Positions 1 to 8,370 are shown, counted from the first letter of the stretch. The stretch is DNA of 64,000 nucleotides from Fusobacterium sp. SYSU M8D902 (GCF_040199715.1 NZ_JBEFNA010000002.1:154256-218255); one strand, 5' to 3'. Made by a program: numbers and translations. The notes: generated by a model from the sequence alone, not told the origin.

Positions 1-1400
1 TGTACCATTCCTAGATCTACACTTCTCACTCCTTGCTCCTCTTTCTCTGATCTCTCTCTATAATTTTTGCTTGGAGAAAAATTAGAAAAGCTCTCCATAC
101 ATAGATTTCCATTTCCAATCATACCCATATGTTGGTTATGATTCATTCTGTTTGCACTATCTTTAAAGAAAATATATGGCATTCCTGTCTCTATCTGTAC
201 CTTCATAATCTCTTTAAAGAGCTCTCTTGCTTTTATACTCTTCTTTAATTGAAGAGTAGTATCTCCTTCTATCTCAGTGTAGACTCTCTCAAATTCCTCT
301 CCATATAGTTCACACAATTCAATACCAAACTTCATTCTTATCTCATATGGATCAATCAATGTCCAGCTCTCATTATTTTCTACTCTTTTCATAAATAGAT
401 CTGAAACAACAACTTGTGGATATATATCATAAGCTTTCGTTCTTTGATCTCCATTTTCTGTCTGTAGTTCTAAAAACTTTTCAATATCCAAATGCCAAGT
501 ATCTAAGGCTACTGTAACAGCTCCAGCACGTCTCCCTTGCTGATTCACTGCAACTGCTGTATCATTTACTATTCTTATCCAAGGAACTACTCCACCACTA
601 GCATTATAGTAACCATTTACCATTGAGTTTTTTGCTCTTATTCTAGAGATATTTACTCCTACCCCTCCACCATTTTTACTGATCTTAGCAATTGTATCTA
701 TGTTATAAAAAATAGACTCTATATTGTCATCAATGGCTGTTATAAAGCATGAAGATAAATTTCCTTGAGGTATTCTCAAGTTAGCTAAAATCGGAGTAGC
801 TAATGATATCTTTTTCAAAGATAGAGCATTATAAAATTGTTTTGCTACTTCAACTCTATTCTCCTCGTTTAAAGCTAGCAACATTGCTATACACATAAAT
901 ACTTCTTGAGGTAACTCACAAATATCTCCTCTATATTTCATCAAGTATCTATTTACCAACATATTAGCACCAGCATAATCATACAACATATCCCTCTCTG
1001 GAGCTATATAGTTTCCTAATATATCTATCTCTTCTTTAGAAAATTCCATCAATCTACTATCATAAACACCTTTTTTTGTAAGTATCTCTATAGTTTGATA
1101 AAACTTTCCATATGAAAATCCTCTTTTATGAAAGACCTCTCTTTCTGTTTCCATCATCAAAAGTCTTCCAGCTACATATGTCCAATCTGGCTCTTCAAAA
1201 CTGACCATACTAACAGCTTGATTTATTAATGTCTCCTGTATCTTTTTTGTCTTTATTCCCTCTTGATATATAGCATCTATATGGCTCTCTAACTCCACCA
1301 TATTGATCTCTAATCCATCACAGGCTTTTATTAACTTCTCTCTTATTTTTTTTATATCTAATTCCTCTTTTATCCCTGCTCTATTCACAACCCATTTCAT
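1..1400 (-). CDS. nrdA: Ribonucleoside-diphosphate reductase alpha subunit, N-terminal part
   Basis: Partial gene: 466 codons are visible and the C-terminal end lies beyond the left edge. The enzyme reduces ribonucleotides to deoxyribonucleotides. Residues ~3-90 resemble an ATP-cone, the allosteric overall-activity domain. The stretch NLSSCFI places a cysteine at residue 218, matching the redox-active active-site cysteine of class I alpha subunits, and it is followed by a glycine-rich GGGVGVNISR motif typical of the family. The start ATG overlaps the nrdH stop in a TAATG junction, so the two genes are translationally coupled. The beta subunit is not in the window. The ATP-cone suggests NrdA-type rather than NrdE-type. 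Confidence 0.93.
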   Translation of the reverse strand, partial: MKWVVNRAGIKEELDIKKIREKLIKACDGLEINMVELESHIDAIYQEGIKTKKIQETLINQAVSMVSFEEPDWTYVAGRLLMMETEREVFHKRGFSYGKFYQTIEILTKKGVYDSRLMEFSKEEIDILGNYIAPERDMLYDYAGANMLVNRYLMKYRGDICELPQEVFMCIAMLLALNEENRVEVAKQFYNALSLKKISLATPILANLRIPQGNLSSCFITAIDDNIESIFYNIDTIAKISKNGGGVGVNISRIRAKNSMVNGYYNASGGVVPWIRIVNDTAVAVNQQGRRAGAVTVALDTWHLDIEKFLELQTENGDQRTKAYDIYPQVVVSDLFMKRVENNESWTLIDPYEIRMKFGIELCELYGEEFERVYTEIEGDTTLQLKKSIKARELFKEIMKVQIETGMPYIFFKDSANRMNHNQHMGMIGNGNLCMESFSNFSPSKNYRERSEKEEQGVRSVDLGMV

Positions 1401-1603
1401 TACATTGCCTCTAAAAACTGTTCCATTGTGTAATACTGGCCATCTTTTTCTACAACAGGTGCTGACATTATTCTAGCTTTACTAGCTACAGTCATAAGAG
1501 TTTTTAAATCATCACTATATTCATAAGCTACTTTTTTCTCATCTAATATCCCTTTTATTGTTTGACATCTGCTACAATTCTCTTTTCCATATATTTTTAT
1601 CAT
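1400..1603 (-). CDS. nrdH: Glutaredoxin-like NrdH redoxin
   Basis: A 67-residue thioredoxin-fold protein with an N-terminal CxxC (Cys10, Cys13) and the cis-proline signature SAPVV (Pro49). Such proteins supply electrons to ribonucleotide reductase. It has an AGGAGG site just upstream of the ATG and overlaps the reductase alpha gene by one base, which supports that partner directly. The active site is CSRC rather than the CVQC common in NrdH, so a generic glutaredoxin label is also fair. Transcription probably comes from the promoter and NrdR-like boxes immediately upstream. Confidence 0.85.
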   Translation of the reverse strand: MIKIYGKENCSRCQTIKGILDEKKVAYEYSDDLKTLMTVASKARIMSAPVVEKDGQYYTMEQFLEAM

Positions 1604-1617
1604 TTTTTCCTCCTAAT

Positions 1618-1660
1618 ACAATATATATTGTTTTTCTTTTTAAGTTTTTACTATATGTAG
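1618..1660. promoter_or_regulatory. Pair of NrdR-like boxes upstream of nrdH
   Basis: Two palindromic sites lie between the nrdH promoter and its start codon: CTATATGTAG at 1651-1660 and ACAATATATATTGT at 1618-1631. The first matches the published NrdR core (CwAtATaTwG) at 9 of 10 positions; each half-register of the second also matches at 9 of 10. Their centres are ~31 bp apart, three helical turns, as known for NrdR box pairs. The reading as an NrdR operator is inference. Confidence 0.6.
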
Positions 1661-1661
1661 T

Positions 1662-1690
1662 ATTATGACATAAAAGATATACTTTTTCAA
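1662..1690 (-). promoter_or_regulatory. Sigma-70-type promoter of nrdH-nrdA
   Basis: On the minus strand TTGAAA (1690-1685) and CATAAT (1667-1662) are separated by 17 bp. The predicted start falls inside the first NrdR-like box, consistent with repression by occlusion. Confidence 0.6.
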
Positions 1691-1736
1691 GTAGTTTTTA
1701 AATTATTTTTTTATCTCTACAACTCCCCATAAAAAA

Positions 1737-1762
1737 AGAGCTACCATAACAATGGTAACTCT
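1737..1762 (-). terminator. Intrinsic terminator after ptsI
   Basis: Inverted repeat of 11-base arms (1737-1747 and 1752-1762, one mismatch, 4-base loop) followed on the minus strand by a run of seven T. It lies 13 bases beyond the ptsI stop codon. Confidence 0.85.
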
Positions 1763-1774
1763 AAAAATATTTTT

Positions 1775-3502
1775 TTATCTCATGTTCTCTTTATTGAATT
1801 TTTTTACAACTTCTAAAACTTCATCTGGTGTTTTTTGTGACATTACTTCTTCTACTAAAGCCTCACATTTAGCTTTATCTAAAGACATTATATTCTTCTT
1901 AATTCTAGGTATTGAAATAGCTGACATTGAGAATGCATCTAGCCCCATTCCAAATAGGATAGCTGTTGCATTTTCATCTCCAGCAAACTCTCCACACATA
2001 GATATTGTTATTCCAGCCTCATGTGCTCCTTTTATTGCCATTCTTATTGCTTCTAAAACAGCTGGATTATATGTGTTGTATAGGTGAGAAATATTTTCAT
2101 TTCCTCTATCTACTGCTAATGTATATTGTGTTAAGTCATTTGTTCCTATTGAGAAGAAATCTACCTCTTCAGCAAAACTTCTAGCTCTGAAAGCAACTGC
2201 TGGAGTTTCTACCATTATTCCTAAAGCTATATTTTCATCAAACTTAGCTCCCTCTTCTCTTAATTCAGCTTTACACTCTTCTAGTATAGCTCTAGCTCTT
2301 CTTATCTCTGTAATATCCATAATCATAGGAAGCATTATTTTAATATATCCGAAAGCTGAAGCTCTTAATAAAGCTCTAAATTGAGTTTTTAAGATCTCTG
2401 TTCTATCTAGACATACTCTGATTGCTCTCCATCCAAGGAATGGGTTCTCCTCTTTTGGTAATTGCATATATGGAAGAGACTTATCTCCACCTATATCCAT
2501 AGTTCTTATAGTTACTGGCTTTCCTTCCATCTTTTCAGCAACTATCTTATAAGCTTCAAATTGCTCATCTTCAGTTGGGAATCTATCATTATTCATGAAA
2601 AGGAATTCAGTTCTATATAATCCTATTCCCTTTGCTCCATTTCTTAATAATCCCTCTATATCTTTTGGAGAACCTATATTTCCCCAAGCTCCAACTTTTA
2701 TTCCATCTTTTGATACAGCTTCTTTATCTTTTAATTGCTTTAAAAGCTCTTTTTCAGCAAAGAAGTTTTCTCTCTTCTCTTGATATTTTGCAATCTCTTC
2801 CTCAGTTGGATTTATTACTATATCACCTTTTAAAGCATCTACTATAACAGTATCTCCACTGTTAACTAATGAACAAATATTTCCAGTTCCTACTACTGCA
2901 GGTAACTCTAATGATCTAGCCATAATTGAAGAGTGGGCAGTTTTTCCTCCAATTTCAGTTATGAAAGCTACTACATTTTGTAGATCAATTTGAGCAGTAT
3001 CTGAAGGTGTTAAATCTTTTGCTGCTATTACTGTATTAGGTGGTAGTGATCCTAAATCTAATATCTCTACACCTGCTACGTTGTATATCCATCTCTTACC
3101 GATATCTCTTAAGTCTGCAGCTCTCTCTCTTAGGTACTCATCTTCTAAGTTAGCAAGCATTTCACAATACTCATCTATTCCTCTTTGTAATGCTGCTTCA
3201 GCACTTATCTCTTCATCATCTATGATCTCTACTACTTCATCAAATAGATCCTCATCTTCTAATAAAGTTATATGTCCATCAAATATTGCAGCTTTATCCT
3301 CACCTAATTTTTGAGCTGTTTTTTCTCTGATTTTTAGTAATTGCTCTTTTGATTTTTCTCTACCGTTTAATAATCTCTCTTTTTCACAATCAGAATCGCA
3401 TTTTCTCTTATCATCAATAGTTACTTCTGCTTCTTTATATAGAAATATCTTTCCAATTGCTATTCCAGGAGATGCTTCAATACCCTTAACTATTTTACTC
3501 AT
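1775..3502 (-). CDS. ptsI: PTS Enzyme I (phosphoenolpyruvate-protein phosphotransferase)
   Basis: 575 residues, full length for the family. It transfers phosphate from PEP to HPr, the first step of all PTS sugar uptake. The phosphorylated histidine is His190 in GGKTAHSSIMARS. The C-terminal PEP-binding half has TIRTMDIGGDK and, near the end, MCGEFAGDENA with the catalytic Cys. A GAGGG site precedes the ATG. It follows ptsH at 79 bases, but an intrinsic terminator stands between them, so ptsI expression probably depends on readthrough or a weak local promoter. It would serve the IIB/IIC and IIA proteins encoded elsewhere in this window. Confidence 0.97.
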   Translation of the reverse strand: MSKIVKGIEASPGIAIGKIFLYKEAEVTIDDKRKCDSDCEKERLLNGREKSKEQLLKIREKTAQKLGEDKAAIFDGHITLLEDEDLFDEVVEIIDDEEISAEAALQRGIDEYCEMLANLEDEYLRERAADLRDIGKRWIYNVAGVEILDLGSLPPNTVIAAKDLTPSDTAQIDLQNVVAFITEIGGKTAHSSIMARSLELPAVVGTGNICSLVNSGDTVIVDALKGDIVINPTEEEIAKYQEKRENFFAEKELLKQLKDKEAVSKDGIKVGAWGNIGSPKDIEGLLRNGAKGIGLYRTEFLFMNNDRFPTEDEQFEAYKIVAEKMEGKPVTIRTMDIGGDKSLPYMQLPKEENPFLGWRAIRVCLDRTEILKTQFRALLRASAFGYIKIMLPMIMDITEIRRARAILEECKAELREEGAKFDENIALGIMVETPAVAFRARSFAEEVDFFSIGTNDLTQYTLAVDRGNENISHLYNTYNPAVLEAIRMAIKGAHEAGITISMCGEFAGDENATAILFGMGLDAFSMSAISIPRIKKNIMSLDKAKCEALVEEVMSQKTPDEVLEVVKKFNKENMR

Positions 3503-3546
3503 ATTTTTTCCCTCACAATCATTGTCAATTATTTTTTCATAAAAAA

Positions 3547-3571
3547 GAAGGTACTTATAAAAAGTACCTTC
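3547..3571 (-). terminator. Terminator/attenuator between ptsH and ptsI
   Basis: Perfect 10-base arms (3547-3556 and 3562-3571, 5-base loop) followed on the minus strand by six T. It sits 10 bases after the ptsH stop and about 45 bases before the ptsI start, so it would reduce ptsI relative to ptsH transcript. Confidence 0.85.
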
Positions 3572-3581
3572 TGTAGTGAAA

Positions 3582-3845
3582 TTAGTCTTTTAAGTTTGCT
3601 AGAAGGTCTCCTAATTTTTCAACTGCCTCAGCTTCGTCGGCTCCTTCAGCATATACAGTCACTTTAGTTCCTTTTTTAATTCCTAATGAAAGTAATTTTA
3701 AAAGAGAAGTCCCTTTTACTTTCTTTCCAGCTTCATTTTCAACTTCTATTTGAGAAGAAAAAGTTTTTGCTAAGCTTACAAACTCGTTTCCTGGTCTAGT
3801 ATGTAATCCAGTTTCATTTGTGATTTCAACAGTTTTACTTGTCAT
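3582..3845 (-). CDS. ptsH: Phosphocarrier protein HPr
   Basis: 87 residues. The active-site His15 sits in GLHTRPG, where it accepts phosphate from Enzyme I. The regulatory-site region is GTSLLKLLSLG; Ser47 aligns with Ser46 of Gram-positive HPr, the target of HPr kinase, but no HPr kinase gene is in the window. Preceded by a good ribosome-binding site and its own promoter. A terminator follows directly, which would give excess HPr over Enzyme I, as is usual physiologically. Confidence 0.97.
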   Translation of the reverse strand: MTSKTVEITNETGLHTRPGNEFVSLAKTFSSQIEVENEAGKKVKGTSLLKLLSLGIKKGTKVTVYAEGADEAEAVEKLGDLLANLKD

Positions 3846-3898
3846 GTTTCTTCCACCCTCTCTTAATTTGTATTAAAAAAAATTCTCTTATTATCCAT

Positions 3899-3927
3899 AG
3901 ATTACTTTATTTTACATTTTTTGTCAA
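3899..3927 (-). promoter_or_regulatory. Promoter of ptsH-ptsI
   Basis: Minus-strand TTGACA (3927-3922), 17-bp spacer, then TAATCT (3904-3899). The -35 is consensus and the -10 is weak. Confidence 0.5.
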
Positions 3928-3976
3928 TATTTTTTAAATTTCTATATCAACTTTTTATTAATTTGTTCTATTTCAA

Positions 3977-4005
3977 TTGACATTGTAATTATAATGATAT
4001 ATCAT
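3977..4005 (+). promoter_or_regulatory. Promoter of the FMN dehydrogenase-asparaginase operon
   Basis: TTGACA at 3977-3982, 17-bp spacer, TATCAT at 4000-4005. It lies about 40 bases before the start of the first gene. Confidence 0.7.
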
Positions 4006-4044
4006 AAATTTAGAGAATTAATAACAAAATGGTGGTGAATTCAA

Positions 4045-5061
4045 TTGGAATTAAATACTTTAAAAGAAAACGCTAAAGAGAAAATGAAAGGATTTTGTAA
4101 CTTGTGTAAGGTATGTGATGGGGTATGGTGTGCTGGAAAAGTTCCTGGAATGGGTGGAACAGGAAGTGCATCATCTTTCAAAAGAAACTACACTAAACTA
4201 AAAGAGATCAACTTAATTCTAAAGACAATTCATAATGCTAAGGATCCTATTTTAAAAACTACCCTTTGGGGAAAAGAGATTGATTTCCCAGTATTAGGTG
4301 CTCCAATTACAGGTACTAAATTTAATATGGGTGGTGGAGTTACTGAAGAAGAATACTGTGAAGATGTAATTCTTGGATGTTTAGAAGCTGGTACTATCGG
4401 TATGATTGGAGATACTGGAGATCCAACTTGCTTTGAATTTGGATTAAAAGCTATAAAAAAAGCTAATGGTTATGGAGTAGCAATTATCAAACCTAGAAGT
4501 AATGAGGAGATAATAAAGAGAATAAGAATGGCTGAGGAAGCTGGTGCTATTGCTGTAGGAGTTGACTTGGATGGTGCTGGTTTAGTTACAATGAAACTAT
4601 TTGGACAACCTGTTGGTCCTAAATCTATCTCTGAACTAAAAGAGCTAGTAAACTCTACAAAACTTCCATTTATTGCTAAAGGTATTATGTGTGTAGAGGA
4701 TGCACTTGCTTGTGCTGAAGCTGGAGTTGACACTATTGTTGTCTCTAATCATGGTGGAAGAGTTTTAGACTATTGTCAAAGTAGTTGTGAAGTTTTAGAA
4801 GATATTGTTAAAGCAGTTGGGGATAAACTAACTATTTTAGCTGATGGTTCAGTTAGAGAGGGAGTTGACATTCTAAAATACCTTGCCTTAGGTGCTAAAG
4901 GTGTTCTAGTGGGAAGACCTCTTATCTGGGGATCTATTGGGGGAAGAAAAGAGGGAGTTACAACAATAGTAAACACTTTAAAAAATCAACTTGTTCAAGC
5001 TATGATACTAACAGGTTGTGAAGATGTTAACTCTGTCTCAAATAAAATAATAATAAGATAA
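4045..5061 (+). CDS. FMN-dependent alpha-hydroxy-acid dehydrogenase with N-terminal cysteine cluster
   Basis: 338 residues, related to lactate/glycolate oxidases, TIM-barrel flavoproteins that oxidise 2-hydroxy acids to 2-oxo acids. VSNHGGRVLD carries the catalytic His and Arg of the family, and LADGSVREG...GVLVGRP forms the FMN phosphate site. Residues 18-29 hold four cysteines spaced CxxCxxCx4C, absent from classical oxidases, which suggests a bound metal or Fe-S cluster (inference). The start appears to be TTG: nearby ATG and GTG codons are out of frame. The gene is followed after 10 bases by an asparaginase gene and preceded by a good promoter. The substrate cannot be told from sequence; lactate is only a guess. 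Confidence 0.82.
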   Translation: MELNTLKENAKEKMKGFCNLCKVCDGVWCAGKVPGMGGTGSASSFKRNYTKLKEINLILKTIHNAKDPILKTTLWGKEIDFPVLGAPITGTKFNMGGGVTEEEYCEDVILGCLEAGTIGMIGDTGDPTCFEFGLKAIKKANGYGVAIIKPRSNEEIIKRIRMAEEAGAIAVGVDLDGAGLVTMKLFGQPVGPKSISELKELVNSTKLPFIAKGIMCVEDALACAEAGVDTIVVSNHGGRVLDYCQSSCEVLEDIVKAVGDKLTILADGSVREGVDILKYLALGAKGVLVGRPLIWGSIGGRKEGVTTIVNTLKNQLVQAMILTGCEDVNSVSNKIIIR

Positions 5062-5071
5062 TGGAGGAGTT

Positions 5072-6487
5072 ATGTTAGATAAAATAATGATAATTAACAC
5101 TGGAGGAACTATAGGAATGGTCCATAGTGATGAAAATGATAGTAGTAGTCCTCTTCGTCCTGCCAATGATTGGAATGAGATTACTAAAGAGCATCCTATT
5201 TTGAATAGATATTCTACTGATTACTATCAATTTGATCCTCTTATAGATTCTTCAGATATGTCTCCTGATATCTGGGTGGATCTAGCTAAATTCATAGGTA
5301 AACACTATGATGAATATCGTGGATTCGTTATTTTACACGGTACTGATACTATGGCTTTTACTGCATCAGCCCTGTCTTTCATGCTAAAAAATCTAAATAA
5401 ACCTGTTGTCTTAACAGGATCTCAAGTACCACTTCAATTCTCTAGGAGTGATGCTTTACAAAATCTGATAACTGCTATACATATTGCTGGAAATGAGATC
5501 TATGGAGTAAAACTTGTTCCAGAAGTTTGTATATTTTTTAGGGATACACTCTTGAGAGGAAATAGATCTAGAAAGATTGATGCTACTAATTACTTTGGTT
5601 TTGCCTCTCCTAACTATCCTGCTATTGCAGAGGTAGGGGCAGATATTAGAGTTATAAAAGATAGAATCTTACCTCTATCTTCTGAAAAATTTTATATAGA
5701 TCCTGTCATAAATAATGAAGTAGTCATTCTTGAATTATTTCCAGGGTTAAATCCAAGCTATTTAAAAAGTATATTTGAAACAATCAATATAAAGGGAGTT
5801 ATATTAAAAACTTTTGGAAATGGAAATGCACCTACAAACAAAGAGTTTTTAGATGTTTTAAAATATATCTCCTCAAAAGGAATAGTCATTGTAGATATTA
5901 CACAATGTAGTAGAGGTTTTGTTAAAATGGGACTCTATGAAGCTAGTGCTAAACTTACTGATGCTGGTGTAATAAGTGGTGTAGATCTAACACCTGAGGC
6001 TGCTGTTACAAAACTGATGTATCTTTTAGGAAAAAAACTTCCTGTAGAAGAGATTAAAAAACTTATGCAAATAGATATTTGTGGAGAGCAAACTATCAAT
6101 CAATACAATTTTATATGTGATAAATTTAGAACTAATGACTATAGAACTTATGAAACAGAGGTTACTATTCCAAACTCCTTAAAAAAAGAGGATTTGATAG
6201 AAGTTGTTATAAGAGTTAAAAACATCACTAGAAAAGATCCTAATAGAGAAGGAAATATATCTGTCACTATTACTGGAGATAACTGTGTGGCTATTGAGCA
6301 ACTTAAGATAGATAACTATGTCAATAAGATTTTACCAGTTGGTAAAAGAAACTTCCACGCTATATTCAATCACACTATTAAATCTCTAATTGATAAGAAC
6401 GATATCTTGAAAATTAAAATTACAAGTAATATTGATATTTCAATTGAAGCAATTAAATTTTCTATATTTTCAGAATATCTAAACTAA
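5072..6487 (+). CDS. ansA: L-asparaginase with C-terminal extension
   Basis: The N-terminal ~345 residues are a type I/II asparaginase that hydrolyses asparagine to aspartate and ammonia: nucleophile Thr13 in NTGGTIGM, and Thr91-Asp92 in HGTDTMAF, with LTGSQVPL following. No signal peptide, so cytoplasmic. At 471 residues it is about 130 longer than usual; the extra C-terminal part is rich in alternating hydrophobic residues and may be a beta-sandwich domain (inference). It is probably co-transcribed with the FMN dehydrogenase upstream and feeds aspartate to the aspA product encoded downstream. A strong terminator follows. Confidence 0.9.
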   Translation: MLDKIMIINTGGTIGMVHSDENDSSSPLRPANDWNEITKEHPILNRYSTDYYQFDPLIDSSDMSPDIWVDLAKFIGKHYDEYRGFVILHGTDTMAFTASALSFMLKNLNKPVVLTGSQVPLQFSRSDALQNLITAIHIAGNEIYGVKLVPEVCIFFRDTLLRGNRSRKIDATNYFGFASPNYPAIAEVGADIRVIKDRILPLSSEKFYIDPVINNEVVILELFPGLNPSYLKSIFETINIKGVILKTFGNGNAPTNKEFLDVLKYISSKGIVIVDITQCSRGFVKMGLYEASAKLTDAGVISGVDLTPEAAVTKLMYLLGKKLPVEEIKKLMQIDICGEQTINQYNFICDKFRTNDYRTYETEVTIPNSLKKEDLIEVVIRVKNITRKDPNREGNISVTITGDNCVAIEQLKIDNYVNKILPVGKRNFHAIFNHTIKSLIDKNDILKIKITSNIDISIEAIKFSIFSEYLN

Positions 6488-6492
6488 ATTTA

Positions 6493-6530
6493 AAACATAA
6501 TTTTGGTAATTTTTATCCAAAATTATGTTT
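6493..6530 (+). terminator. Strong intrinsic terminator after asparaginase
   Basis: Perfect 14-base arms (6493-6506 and 6517-6530) with a 10-base loop; the T-run reaches 6535. Confidence 0.92.
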
Positions 6531-6927
6531 TTTTTATCTTCTCACATAAAATTTTGGTTATTATTTGATCTTTATTTTCGTTGAAATTATATTTGAAAAT
6601 ATTTTTTCACTATTTATAATTTTTATAATTCAATACTATTTTCTTTGAAAAAAGTTTTTTATTTTTCCCTTATTTGAAACAATATAAGCTATTTTTCAAA
6701 CATTTTTTAAAAAATTTTTTTGATAATTTATTTTTATTTTATTGAAATTTTTCATTTTTATTTTTAAAATTATTAATTTTATATATTATTATTTAATGAA
6801 TATATCCAACAATAATATTTTAATATATTTTTTGAAACTAAAATCATATTTTTCGGTTGAAAAAAGATCAAAATGAAAGTATGATAATAATATATAGGAA
6901 ATTTTCTAAAAGTTGGAGGAGATTAGA
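6531..6927 (+). promoter_or_regulatory. Very AT-rich aspA upstream region with repeated TTGAAA
   Basis: The only gene-free stretch above 300 bases. No open frame, RNA gene or IS fragment is seen. It contains A- and T-tracts and seven plus-strand TTGAAA copies starting at 6581, 6593, 6645, 6674, 6742, 6832 and 6857; the last is the -35 of the aspA promoter. A role in aspA control (curvature, or a repeated binding motif) is inference. Confidence 0.45.
6857..6885 (+). promoter_or_regulatory. aspA promoter
   Basis: TTGAAA (6857-6862), exactly 17 bases, TATGAT (6880-6885), about 42 bases before the ATG. Confidence 0.75.
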
Positions 6928-8346
6928 ATGGAAAAATATAGATTAGAAAGCGACTCAATTGGTACACTACAAGTTCCTGTTGATGCTTACTACGGAGTAC
7001 AATCACTAAGAGGAAAAAATAATTTTCATATTACAGGGTATGGATTAAATGATACATTTATCACTGCACTTGCTTATGTTAAAAAAGCTACATCAAGAGC
7101 AAACTTTGAAGCTGGAGTTATCTCTGAAGATGTAGAAAGAGCAATGATACAAGCTGCTGAAGAGATTATTAGTGGAAAATTTAGAGATCAATTTATTACT
7201 GATGTTATCCAAGGTGGAGCTGGAACATCAATGAATATGAATATGAACGAAGTTATAGCTAATAGAGCTAATGAAATTTTAGGTGGAGAGTTAGGAAAAT
7301 ATGATAAATGTCACCCTAATGATCATGTTAACTATGGACAATCTACTAATGACGTTGTTCCTACTGCTGGTAAATTAACTGTTCAGCTTTTAATAAAAGA
7401 TCTACTTGTTGATTTACAATATCTATATGATACTTTACAAGCTAAGGGAGATGAGTTTGATCATGTTATAAAAATGGGAAGAACACACCTTCAAGATGCT
7501 GTACCTATAAGACTAGGACAAGAGTTTAGAGCTTTCTCTCAACCTGTTCTTAGAGATATTAAAAGAATATCTGCTGCAGTTGAGGAGCTTACTTATGTTA
7601 ATATGGGAGCTACTGCTGTTGGTACTGGTATCAATGCTGATGTGGAGTATGTTAAAAATGTTGTTAGAATACTTTCAGAAGTTACTGGATTTGATTTCAA
7701 ACAATCTGCTGATCTTGTAGACGGAACTAGAAACCTTGATAGTTTTGTTTGGTTATCATCAGCACTAAAAACTTGTGCTGTTAACCTATCTAAAACAGCT
7801 AACGACATAAGACTTATGGCATCTGGACCAAAAGCTGGTCTTGCTGAGATACTACTTCCACAACAACAACCTGGTTCATCTATTATGCCTGGTAAGGTAA
7901 ACCCTGTTATTCCAGAAGTTTTAAACCAAGTTTGTTTCCAAATTTTTGGTAATGACATCACTATTACAAAAGCTGCTGAAGCTGGACAATTAGAATTAAA
8001 CGTTTTTGAACCTGTTTTATTCTTCAATATATTCCAATCAATAGAGATCCTAAAAAATGGTATAGTTACATTTATAGAAAACTGTTTAAAAGGTATATCA
8101 GCACAAGAAACTAACTGTAAATATTGGGTAGATAGAAGTGTTGGTATAATTACAGCATTAAACCCACATATTGGTTATAAAAATGCTGCTGAAATAGCTA
8201 AAGAATCTATAAAAACTGGTGTACCTGTTGCTGAGATTGTTTTACAGAGAGGATTATTATCAAAAGAGGATTTGGATATTATCTTAAATCCATTTGAGAT
8301 GACAAAACCTGGAATACCTGGTAAATCTTTATTAAAGAAAAGATAA
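6928..8346 (+). CDS. aspA: Aspartate ammonia-lyase (aspartase)
   Basis: 472 residues from the ATG at 6928, which follows a GGAGGAG site; an in-frame TTG at 6913 lies in that site and is unlikely to be used. The enzyme deaminates L-aspartate to fumarate and ammonia. The fumarase/aspartase superfamily signature GSSIMPGKVNPVIPE is at about residues 315-330 and provides the catalytic serine loop. TGINADVEY and GRTHLQDAVPIRLGQEF are the other conserved blocks. The asparaginase upstream supplies its substrate, giving an amino-acid fermentation route, but the gene has its own promoter and the two transcripts are separated by a strong terminator. Confidence 0.96.
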   Translation: MEKYRLESDSIGTLQVPVDAYYGVQSLRGKNNFHITGYGLNDTFITALAYVKKATSRANFEAGVISEDVERAMIQAAEEIISGKFRDQFITDVIQGGAGTSMNMNMNEVIANRANEILGGELGKYDKCHPNDHVNYGQSTNDVVPTAGKLTVQLLIKDLLVDLQYLYDTLQAKGDEFDHVIKMGRTHLQDAVPIRLGQEFRAFSQPVLRDIKRISAAVEELTYVNMGATAVGTGINADVEYVKNVVRILSEVTGFDFKQSADLVDGTRNLDSFVWLSSALKTCAVNLSKTANDIRLMASGPKAGLAEILLPQQQPGSSIMPGKVNPVIPEVLNQVCFQIFGNDITITKAAEAGQLELNVFEPVLFFNIFQSIEILKNGIVTFIENCLKGISAQETNCKYWVDRSVGIITALNPHIGYKNAAEIAKESIKTGVPVAEIVLQRGLLSKEDLDIILNPFEMTKPGIPGKSLLKKR

Positions 8347-8370
8347 TTTATAAAATAGTTAAGATATAGA

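Noticed and set aside
3886-3900. DnaA-box-like TTATCCATA
   Set aside because: A single site with one mismatch and no cluster; expected by chance in AT-rich DNA.
7593-8027. 144-codon open frame antisense to aspA
   Set aside because: Lies wholly inside the strongly conserved aspA coding region, has no ribosome-binding site, and its translation resembles no protein family.
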